NCBI GenBank assembly: GCA_046329235.1
Contig: JAXLVA010000001.1
Coordinates: 186,001 to 250,000, forward strand
DNA: 64,000 bases
DNA from: JALONH01 sp046329235
Lineage (GTDB): Bacteria; Bacteroidota; Bacteroidia; Cytophagales; Cytophagaceae
Direction of reading: 5' to 3'
Under the pieces are notes generated by a model that was not told the DNA's origin, made no database searches, and saw nothing but the letters and a program-made list of their open reading frames with translations. Numbering within the stretch: the first letter of the stretch is position 1; every line of letters begins with the position of its first letter. Positions 27,327 to 34,626 of the stretch are shown here, one piece after another. Position numbers and translations under genes: made by a program.

Positions 27327-28115
27327 ATGAAACAGCATACCATTTCTTTTAAAGGTCAACTTTGGAAAGTATTACCCGGTCAATATGATTTGATTGTAGT
27401 TGAATGTAGAGATCCGCAAACACGTAAAGTTAGTTTTAGTGCTGTTGATGCCATTAAAGGGACTGTTCTATGGACTGTTGCTTCACCGATGGATGAATGG
27501 TGGACTACTTTGAAAGAAGTAACAGAAGGGCATGTTGTATTAATTTCATATAACAGTCCGGATATGCCGGAACCTAAAGGCGTTTCTGTTCTGGATTTAA
27601 AATCAGGAAAGGTGAAGTGGACATTGCCGGAGGTTCAGTATATACAATCCGACAAAGAAGGAGTATTAATCAATGAGGGTACGGTTGATAATGCTTTGTA
27701 TAGAAAAATGGCATGGCAAACCGGCCATTTACTACAGGCTGTTAATTTGAAAGATTTATTTAAAGGGTTTAATAAAAAGGAGAAAAATCCATCTTTAAAA
27801 TATCCTTATCATTTTGATGTTGAAAATGAGTTTCATTCCAAGTTAAAGGAATTTATTCATCAAGTGACTCAAGATAATACAAATCACATGATAGAGTATT
27901 TGGAGGAGAGGGAGAAGCTGGTAATTTCTTATTATCTTTGTGAAGCAGATGTTTACACAAATAAGTTATGTGTGACAGATGACTCAGGAAAATTATTGAG
28001 TATTCATACACTCGTTACTGATGCTAAAGGAATTGGTTTAGATACTTTCTTTGTATTATCAAACGTTTTAATATTTATACAAAATAAACAGACATTGGTT
28101 ATTATCGAATTATAA
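27327..28115 (+). CDS. DUF4905-like protein
   Basis: A 262-residue cytoplasmic protein without signal peptide, rich in propeller-like beta strands: GTVLWTVASP, GVSVLDLKSGKVKWTLPE and a LCVTDDSGKLL strand. The pattern fits the Bacteroidota-restricted family DUF4905, whose function is unknown. It is followed by six bases and then the LysM gene, so the two are probably an operon. Confidence 0.65.
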   Translation: MKQHTISFKGQLWKVLPGQYDLIVVECRDPQTRKVSFSAVDAIKGTVLWTVASPMDEWWTTLKEVTEGHVVLISYNSPDMPEPKGVSVLDLKSGKVKWTLPEVQYIQSDKEGVLINEGTVDNALYRKMAWQTGHLLQAVNLKDLFKGFNKKEKNPSLKYPYHFDVENEFHSKLKEFIHQVTQDNTNHMIEYLEEREKLVISYYLCEADVYTNKLCVTDDSGKLLSIHTLVTDAKGIGLDTFFVLSNVLIFIQNKQTLVIIEL

Positions 28116-28121
28116 TTATAT

Positions 28122-29255
28122 ATGATAAAAAAGACATTACTATTGATCATATTTGCAGCCGGAATTCAATCCGGTTTTGCTTCGGTTAAAGATTCAATTG
28201 GAGTAGAAAGAAAGGATGGAAAGTTGTACGTGTTACATCGTGTAGATCCTAAGGAGACTTTATACTCGATTGCTAGAAAATATAATTCATCTGTAGATGA
28301 ATTAAAGAAAGAAAATCCTAGTGCTGCTACGGCTTTGCAAGTAGGTCAAGTATTGAAAGTGCCTACTACAGAGAAGGTATCAACAACTACAGCTTCTACT
28401 TCAACTAAAGTTCACAAAGTAGAATCAGGGGAAACGTTGTATTCAATTGCTACAAAGTATCAAGTAAGTGTTGATGATTTAAAAAAGGCAAATCCTGGAT
28501 TGACAACTTCGTTGAAAGTGGGTCAGGAAATCAATATTCCTGTAAAAGGAACAACAACCGTTGTACCAACTACAACAACTACTCCCACTACTAGTTCTAC
28601 AAAAACAATAGAACATACGGTTCAGTCCGGACAAACTTTATATTCTATTGCTAGACAATATAACGTGTCAGTAGATGACATTAAGAAAGCAAACAGTGGT
28701 ATGAGTTCCGAATTAAGAGTAGGACAAATTGTTAAAATTCCGGTTACTGCAGAAACTACAACTACCCCAACTACGGTTAAACCGGTTACTACAACAACAC
28801 CTGTTACGACCACTACTACTACTACTACTACTACACCTACGACCACAACTACTACTGTTGCGACAACTCCTGAATTAACAAAAGAGCAGCAAGATTCAAT
28901 TCGTTTGGTGCAAGAGAAAAATAAATTGAATGAGATTAAACCGGCGACTACTACAACAACCCCTACAAAACCTGCACAAACCGGCGATTTTAAAAAGATA
29001 ACAGAATCCGGAACAGCAGATGTAATGACGGATAACCAAGAATCACCAAAGTATCTGGCTTATCATAAAACAGCTCCGGTAGGAACCATTATTCAAGTAA
29101 TTAATGATGGAAATGGACAAAAAATCTACGTTCGTGTAGTAGGTAAATTGACAACTACCGATGCAAAAACAGTAATTACGTTATCCAAAAAAGCTTACGA
29201 ACGTTTAGGTGGTACAGGAAATAAATTGAATGTTTCTTTAATGTACATTCCATAA
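28122..29255 (+). CDS. LysM / RlpA-like (DPBB) cell wall protein
   Basis: A secreted 377-residue protein: signal peptide, then three LysM repeats of about 45 residues (each containing ETLYSIARKY, ETLYSIATKY or QTLYSIARQY), a Thr-rich linker of about 75 residues, and a C-terminal double-psi beta-barrel resembling RlpA (residues about 285 to 377). LysM binds peptidoglycan; RlpA-type domains act on or bind it. No catalytic residue can be confirmed. The linker includes a seven-unit ACT repeat. A terminator follows at 29277. Confidence 0.88.
   Translation: MIKKTLLLIIFAAGIQSGFASVKDSIGVERKDGKLYVLHRVDPKETLYSIARKYNSSVDELKKENPSAATALQVGQVLKVPTTEKVSTTTASTSTKVHKVESGETLYSIATKYQVSVDDLKKANPGLTTSLKVGQEINIPVKGTTTVVPTTTTTPTTSSTKTIEHTVQSGQTLYSIARQYNVSVDDIKKANSGMSSELRVGQIVKIPVTAETTTTPTTVKPVTTTTPVTTTTTTTTTTPTTTTTTVATTPELTKEQQDSIRLVQEKNKLNEIKPATTTTTPTKPAQTGDFKKITESGTADVMTDNQESPKYLAYHKTAPVGTIIQVINDGNGQKIYVRVVGKLTTTDAKTVITLSKKAYERLGGTGNKLNVSLMYIP
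28812..28832 (+). repeat. (ACT)7 trinucleotide repeat in LysM linker
   Basis: Seven perfect ACT units lie in the Thr-rich linker, in frame. Length changes here would change only the number of linker threonines and not the reading frame. Confidence 0.9.
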
Positions 29256-29276
29256 ACAGATTCACAATAAATAATT

Positions 29277-29306
29277 TAAAGCATCTCCTTAAGGGATGCT
29301 TTTTTT
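29277..29306 (+). terminator. Terminator between LysM gene and TIGR02757 gene
   Basis: AAAGCATC-TCC pairs with GG-GATGCTTT around TTAA, then a T run. The ATG of the next gene begins right after the last T, so that gene's start touches the terminator. Confidence 0.82.
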
Positions 29307-30092
29307 ATGAATAAAAAAGAACGAAATAGAATTCTCCAACTACTGGAAGATAAGTATGCACAATACAATCAGCCCGGATTTATTCCGGATGATCCTATTT
29401 GTATTCCTCATCAATTTTCTTTGAAACAGGATATAGAAATCATGGGATTTTTTGCGTCCATCTTTGCCTGGGGTCAACGCAAAACGATTATCAATAAATG
29501 TAATGAGTTGATTCAACGTATGGATGGAAGTCCATATAAGTTTATTCGCCATCATGAAGAATCTGATTTGAAAAACTTACTCGGTTTCAAACATCGAACG
29601 TTTAATGATACCGATCTTCTTTATTTTGTACATCGATTGCATCAACACTACGCCACTCATGATAGTTTAGAACAGGCCTTTTTAGTAGATACTATTTCTA
29701 CCGACGTGAATGTAAAAAATGGATTGATTCATTTTAAAAACTATTATTTTCAAGAAGAATATCCTCAACGAACTACTAAACATATTTCATCACCGGATTC
29801 AGGTTCTGCTTGTAAGCGTATTAATATGTATTTGCGTTGGATGGTTCGAAATGATAACAACGGAGTAGATTTTGGTATATGGAAAAATATCCGTACTGAT
29901 CAATTGATTTGTCCATGTGATGTCCACGTAGAAAGAATTGCACGCCAACTAGGATTAATGACTCGAACGAAAGCCGATTGGTTAGCCGCAGAAGAATTAA
30001 CGAATGCCTTGAAAGAGTTTGATGCGAATGATCCTGTAAAGTATGATTTTGCCCTTTTTGGGGTTGGTGTACTAGAAAAGGTTCTTCTGTAG
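29307..30092 (+). CDS. TIGR02757 (DUF2400) family protein
   Basis: A 261-residue protein of a family restricted mostly to Bacteroidota and of unknown function. The N-terminal MNKKERNRILQLLEDKY, the central EIMGFFASIFAWGQRKTIINKC and the later NMYLRWMVRNDNNGVDFGIW are typical. The overall pattern resembles helix-hairpin-helix base-excision enzymes, but no catalytic Lys/Asp can be shown by eye. There is no leader between the preceding terminator and the ATG. Confidence 0.82.
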   Translation: MNKKERNRILQLLEDKYAQYNQPGFIPDDPICIPHQFSLKQDIEIMGFFASIFAWGQRKTIINKCNELIQRMDGSPYKFIRHHEESDLKNLLGFKHRTFNDTDLLYFVHRLHQHYATHDSLEQAFLVDTISTDVNVKNGLIHFKNYYFQEEYPQRTTKHISSPDSGSACKRINMYLRWMVRNDNNGVDFGIWKNIRTDQLICPCDVHVERIARQLGLMTRTKADWLAAEELTNALKEFDANDPVKYDFALFGVGVLEKVLL

Positions 30093-30227
30093 TAAACCAG
30101 TCTTCAGTATTTCTTCAAGATTTTAATTTAATATTGCTCTAGTATTTAATTTAATATACTGATATTCAGTTTGTTGATTTATTATTTAGCGTTAAAGGGG
30201 TGATTTTAGTTACACTTTTAGTATTTA

Positions 30228-30259
30228 TTTAGAATTAATCTAATTAAATATTAAATTTG
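30228..30259 (+). promoter_or_regulatory. Possible promoter of the imelysin operon
   Basis: TAAATTTG at 30252 to 30259 matches TAnnTTTG exactly. TTTA at 30228 to 30231, 20 bases before it, is a three-of-four match to the -33 TTTG. The predicted start lies near 30266, leaving a 34-base leader. The 207-base gap 30093 to 30299 is otherwise AT-rich without other structure. Confidence 0.45.
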
Positions 30260-30299
30260 AACCTCATAAAATTACATCCATAACAACTATATAAAATTT

Positions 30300-31475
30300 A
30301 TGCGTAAGCACATCTTAACACTAGGGGTAGCTCTTTTAGCTTTAGCTACAATTTCATGTAAAAAGAAAGAAGATGAAGTAGCTGCTCCCAGCAATAATCA
30401 ATTAATAGCTGAGACATATGCTAGAATAGTATATGCTACTTATGATGATGCAGTTATCACTGCTGAAGCATTAAAAACTAGCATTGAAACGTTTACAGAT
30501 AACCCTACCGCAGCTAATTTACAAGCTTGTAAGGATGCTTATATAACAGCTCGTACTCCGTATGAGCAATCAGAAGGTTTTCGTTTTTATGATGGGCCTA
30601 TTGACAATGCTACGGATGGTCCTGAAGGTTATTTAAATGCATGGCCATTAGACGAATCTTATATTGATTATGTAGATGGTGATGCAAACACAGGTATCAT
30701 CAATGATATAACCAATTACCCTACAATTTCAACAGATGTATTAATTACAAGTAATGGTGATGGTGGAGAAGAGTATGTTTCTTGTGGTTACCATGCGATT
30801 GAGTTTTTGCTATGGGGTCAAGATTTATCTACTACCGGTCCCGGTGCAAGACCATATACGGATTACGTAATTGGAACGGGTGGTACGGCTTCGAATCAAG
30901 ATAGAAGAGCGGCTTATTTAATTGCTTGTGCTGATTTATTAGTAGAGCATTTAACACAAGTAAGAGATGCTTGGGCTCCCGGTCAAAATAATTATAGAGC
31001 TACATTCTTAAGTAATCCTACCGAGGCAGTGACAAATATCATTTTAGGTATCGGTAGATTGTCTAAATTTGAATTATCCGGTGAACGTATGTCAGTGGCT
31101 CTTGATAACCATGATCAAGAAGATGAGCATTCTTGTTTCAGCGATCAAACAACAAACGATATTATCTTAGGTCAAAAAAGTATCGTGAACATAGTGCGTG
31201 GTAAATACGTTCGTATGGATAATACGGTCGTTGAAGGCACAAGTTTATATTCGGTTATGCAAGGATTAGATGCTACCTTTGCTACTTCATTAAATGGTGC
31301 TTTGACTTTAGCATCAGATAATGCGGGTCTAATTCAAGCTCCATTTGATCAAGAAATCAGTATTTCAAACCCGGATGGTAATGCCAGAGTTCAAGCTGCG
31401 ATAGATGCTATACGTGATGAATCTACCACGTTTATCGATATGGCTGCTCGATTGAGTATCATCATTTCGTATTAA
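30300..31475 (+). CDS. Imelysin family lipoprotein (iron-regulated type)
   Basis: A 391-residue lipoprotein (lipobox TISC, Cys20, then a KKKEDE spacer). The imelysin signature is intact: GYHAIEFLLWGQD (G-x-H-x-x-E). Related proteins IrpA and EfeO act in iron uptake in the periplasm. A DUF1111 di-heme protein and a second imelysin follow within 8 and 2 bases, so this is the first gene of a three-gene operon. Confidence 0.9.
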   Translation: MRKHILTLGVALLALATISCKKKEDEVAAPSNNQLIAETYARIVYATYDDAVITAEALKTSIETFTDNPTAANLQACKDAYITARTPYEQSEGFRFYDGPIDNATDGPEGYLNAWPLDESYIDYVDGDANTGIINDITNYPTISTDVLITSNGDGGEEYVSCGYHAIEFLLWGQDLSTTGPGARPYTDYVIGTGGTASNQDRRAAYLIACADLLVEHLTQVRDAWAPGQNNYRATFLSNPTEAVTNIILGIGRLSKFELSGERMSVALDNHDQEDEHSCFSDQTTNDIILGQKSIVNIVRGKYVRMDNTVVEGTSLYSVMQGLDATFATSLNGALTLASDNAGLIQAPFDQEISISNPDGNARVQAAIDAIRDESTTFIDMAARLSIIISY

Positions 31476-31483
31476 TAAATTAA

Positions 31484-32899
31484 ATGAAATCAATAGGTCT
31501 TTCTTTTGCTACCCTACTATTTGTTGCCGCTTTATTCTTTCAGTGTTCTAAAAAAGATTCACCGGAAAGTACAGTAGTTCCTTATGAACAGGATGAGGAG
31601 TATTCGGGTGGCAGAAGCATGACCATTTTTGACGTTACACAAAATGCTTTCGGGTTTAGTAGTCCCGAAGTAAACGGTGCAGAGTTAGACTCTTTTTTAC
31701 TTGGTAATTCTTTCTTCCGATCTAACTGGGTAATTGCTCCCGCATCCACAACAGCAAGGGATGGATTAGGTCCTTTCTTTAATGCTAAATCTTGTAGTGG
31801 TTGTCATTTCTTAGATGGTAGAGGCAAACCTCCTGAATATCCCGGAGAAGAATTAACGGGATTGTTATTTCGCTTAAGCGTACCTGGAACAGATGCACAC
31901 GGCGGTCCTCTTCCAATTGATAACTATGGTGGACAGTTAAGCAATCAAGCTATTGCCGGTGTAACTCCCGAAGGTACAGTACGTGTTGAATACTTAAATA
32001 TTGTAGGCTATTTTGAAGATGGTACTATCTATAATATTCGTAAGCCTATTTATACTTTCCAAAATTTACAGTACGGTTCTTTACCCTCCAACTTTAAATA
32101 TAGCCCTAGAGTTGCACAGCAAATTCCCGGTTTAGGTTTGTTAGAAGCAGTGGATGTTGCTACAATTCTAGCATTCGCTGATGAAGCAGATGCTAATGCT
32201 GATGGAATTTCCGGAAGACCTAATTATGTGTGGGATGAATCTTCACAACAAACAAAGATTGGGCGTTTTGGTTGGAAAGCTAATCAGCCAAGTTTATTTC
32301 AACAAACTTGCGGAGCATTCTTAGGTGATATAGGTATAACAAGTGATTTATTCCCCAATGAAAATTTAACAGCTGATCAACAAATTACTTACGGTTCATT
32401 ACCAAATGGTGGAACACCTGAACTTCCTATAAAAAATGCAGGTTCAGTTACATTCTATTGTCAATCGTTAGCCATACCTGCTCGTAGAAATTGGACAGAT
32501 CCTCAAGTAGTACGTGGTAAGCAATTATTTGTGGATGCTCAGTGTGCGTCTTGCCATATCCCTAAAATGCAAACAGGTGTGCATCCATTACCTTTCTTAA
32601 GTAATAAAACAATTCGTCCGTATACAGATTTATTACTACATGATATGGGCGATGGTCTAGCAGATGATAGAGAAGATTTCTTAGCTACAGGTAAGGAGTG
32701 GAGAACTCCTCCATTGTGGGGCATAGGATTGATTCAAAATGTAAACGGACATACGTATCTATTACATGATGGTAGAGCCCGTAACGTGCAAGAAGCTATC
32801 TTGTGGCATGGCGGCGAAGCAACTGCATCAAAAAATATATTCCTTAAGATGAGTGCCCAAGATCGAGCGGCATTGTTAGCATTTATACAATCATTATAA
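31484..32899 (+). CDS. Di-heme DUF1111 oxidoreductase lipoprotein
   Basis: A 471-residue lipoprotein (lipobox FFQC, Cys21) with two c-type heme motifs: CSGCH at Cys104-His108 and CASCH at Cys354-His358. The C-terminal HDGRARNVQEAILWHGGEA segment is typical of DUF1111, whose fold is related to di-heme peroxidases. Predicted location is the periplasmic face of a membrane, with redox activity on iron or a partner protein as the context-based inference. No bacterial cytochrome maturation genes are nearby. Confidence 0.9.
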   Translation: MKSIGLSFATLLFVAALFFQCSKKDSPESTVVPYEQDEEYSGGRSMTIFDVTQNAFGFSSPEVNGAELDSFLLGNSFFRSNWVIAPASTTARDGLGPFFNAKSCSGCHFLDGRGKPPEYPGEELTGLLFRLSVPGTDAHGGPLPIDNYGGQLSNQAIAGVTPEGTVRVEYLNIVGYFEDGTIYNIRKPIYTFQNLQYGSLPSNFKYSPRVAQQIPGLGLLEAVDVATILAFADEADANADGISGRPNYVWDESSQQTKIGRFGWKANQPSLFQQTCGAFLGDIGITSDLFPNENLTADQQITYGSLPNGGTPELPIKNAGSVTFYCQSLAIPARRNWTDPQVVRGKQLFVDAQCASCHIPKMQTGVHPLPFLSNKTIRPYTDLLLHDMGDGLADDREDFLATGKEWRTPPLWGIGLIQNVNGHTYLLHDGRARNVQEAILWHGGEATASKNIFLKMSAQDRAALLAFIQSL

Positions 32900-32901
32900 G
32901 A

Positions 32902-34011
32902 ATGAAAAAGATAATTCTCTTATTAACTCTATTAAATGTAACGGTTTTAGTCTCTTGTAAAAAAGAGGCTAAAGAAGAGGTCGTAGAAGCAGACAGAGGA
33001 CCGTTGTTAGTTCATCTGAGTGAAAAGGTAATTCTTCCAAGATTGGATAGCTTGTCAGATGCATTGAATGAATTGTCTACTGCGTATGCAATTTTTTCTT
33101 CTAGTAAAACTACAGCAAATCTTAATTCTGTTAGAGCGTCCTATATTCAAGCAGTGAAAGCATGGGAAGGCGTTGCTTCATTAAATTTTGGTCCTCAAAA
33201 TGTTTATAGTTTAAATACGGGTGCAGTTAATTTGTTCCCTATTGATACGGCATTAATACTAAATAATATTAAACTTAATAATACTAATTTTACTACCTCT
33301 ACCGCTCCCAATTATAGCGGGTTCCCGGCTTTAGATTATTTATTCTATGGTACAAATTATGATGATCAAAGAGTAGTCGATTCGTTTTTAGTACAAACGA
33401 ATAGAACATCATTTACCTTAGCATTGATTAATGATTTAAAGCAACGTGTTCAACAAGCTAAACAAAGTTGGAGTCCTAGCGGAAGTAACTTTCTGAATTT
33501 ATTTCAAAATAGTAAAGGTTTGGATATAGGTAGTTCGTTTTCAGCCTATGTCAATATGTTGGTGTATGATTTGGAAGTAGTAAAAAATTATAAAGTAGGT
33601 ATACCTGTTGGAATCATTAATAATGAGCTTACCAATCCGCAAGTTGTCTATCCTTTAAAAGCAGAAGGATGTTTTTCTGATTCTACTATTTCGTTCATTC
33701 AGCAATCTATTACAAGTGATTATCAATTGTATTTAGGTGCAGCAATTACAGATTCTTTAGGAATGGATTCTTATTTACGTTCTATACAGCAAGTAGATTT
33801 GGCCAATAGAATCAATAATCAGTGGTTGGTGGTGATTAATTTATCTAATCAATTAAATCCTTCCATGGAATACTCATTAAATAACTCAACAGAATTAGCA
33901 AAACTTACCCAATTACATGCGGAGTTAGTTAACCTGGTAGCATTGATAAAAGTAGATGGTGCTTCCGCTTTAGGTATTACTATTTATTATGCCGATAACG
34001 ACGGTGATTAA
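32902..34011 (+). CDS. Second imelysin family lipoprotein, divergent signature
   Basis: A 369-residue lipoprotein (lipobox LVSC, Cys19). Its imelysin-like core has GFPALDYLFYG at the place of the G-x-H-x-x-E signature, so His becomes Pro and Glu becomes Asp. The rest of the helical fold looks intact (TRSFT-like loops, KLTQLHAELVNLVALIK at the end). It may bind a partner rather than metal. It starts two bases after the DUF1111 stop and converges on the Lrp gene. Confidence 0.85.
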   Translation: MKKIILLLTLLNVTVLVSCKKEAKEEVVEADRGPLLVHLSEKVILPRLDSLSDALNELSTAYAIFSSSKTTANLNSVRASYIQAVKAWEGVASLNFGPQNVYSLNTGAVNLFPIDTALILNNIKLNNTNFTTSTAPNYSGFPALDYLFYGTNYDDQRVVDSFLVQTNRTSFTLALINDLKQRVQQAKQSWSPSGSNFLNLFQNSKGLDIGSSFSAYVNMLVYDLEVVKNYKVGIPVGIINNELTNPQVVYPLKAEGCFSDSTISFIQQSITSDYQLYLGAAITDSLGMDSYLRSIQQVDLANRINNQWLVVINLSNQLNPSMEYSLNNSTELAKLTQLHAELVNLVALIKVDGASALGITIYYADNDGD

Positions 34012-34014
34012 TCT

Positions 34015-34470
34015 TTAGATTAAGGTAGAATCTGTTTTGATGTCACTCATCACAAAAATGCTGTTGATGTGACCTATCTCTTTAATCTCACTTATATTTT
34101 TCATTAATACTTCTTGGTATGATTTCATGTCTTTGGTGATGATTTTAAGTAGAAAATCGTACTCACCGGACGTGTTATAAATCTCTTTAATTTCTTTACA
34201 GTTTTTTAGTTCAAACAATACGAGCGATACTTTCTGTTTGTCGTGTACGGATAGTTTAATAAAACAAAATACGGTGAGCGATAAACCTAATTTCTCTTTG
34301 TCTAGCTTGGCACTATAATTTTTAATGATACCTGATTTTTCAAGTTTATTGATCCGCTCGTTGACGGCCGTAGGACTCAGATTAACTTTATCAGACAACT
34401 GTTTAACTGTATAAGAACTGTTCTGTTCGAGTATTCTTAGGATATTTTCATTAATCGAGTCTATTTGCAT
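34015..34470 (-). CDS. Lrp/AsnC family transcriptional regulator
   Basis: A 151-residue regulator. The N-terminal HTH reads SDKVNLSPTAVNERINKL; the ligand-binding RAM domain follows (LTVFCFIKLS, SGEYDFLLKI). I start at the ATG of MQIDSINENIL, as family members begin a few residues before the first helix; an upstream ATG at 34497 would add nine residues and run over an ATCTAT element. It is divergent from metE and the repeat-rich intergenic region suggests it controls that gene and itself, perhaps in response to an amino acid. Confidence 0.88.
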   Translation of the reverse strand: MQIDSINENILRILEQNSSYTVKQLSDKVNLSPTAVNERINKLEKSGIIKNYSAKLDKEKLGLSLTVFCFIKLSVHDKQKVSLVLFELKNCKEIKEIYNTSGEYDFLLKIITKDMKSYQEVLMKNISEIKEIGHINSIFVMSDIKTDSTLI

Positions 34471-34509
34471 AGTTGGAATATCTATTTTTGTCTTCAAAAG
34501 TAATTATTT

Positions 34510-34583
34510 ATAGATAAAATATTCATATGTAGTATTAATAATAGATAAAATATCTAAATAATGTATAAAAAATAGATTTATGT
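34510..34583. promoter_or_regulatory. Phased ATAGAT repeats, putative Lrp/AsnC operator
   Basis: The 13-mer ATAGATAAAATAT occurs at 34510 and again at 34541, and ATAGAT recurs at 34572, each 31 bases apart (about three helical turns). The middle copy is a perfect palindrome, TAGATA-AAA-TATCTA (34542 to 34556). Lrp/AsnC proteins bind 15-bp palindromes in arrays. An inverted ATCTAT lies at 34480. Confidence 0.62.
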
Positions 34584-34626
34584 ACTATAGTGTTCAATTT
34601 TGAATTGAAATTAAACGCTAAAATAT

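Noticed and set aside
28622..28846. Minus-strand frame full of valines
   Set aside because: It is the complement of the ACT/ACN threonine linker of the LysM gene; no independent start context or homology.
34498..34626. Cobalamin or SAM riboswitch upstream of metE
   Set aside because: The stretch is almost pure AT with no conserved riboswitch core; the phased repeats explain it better.
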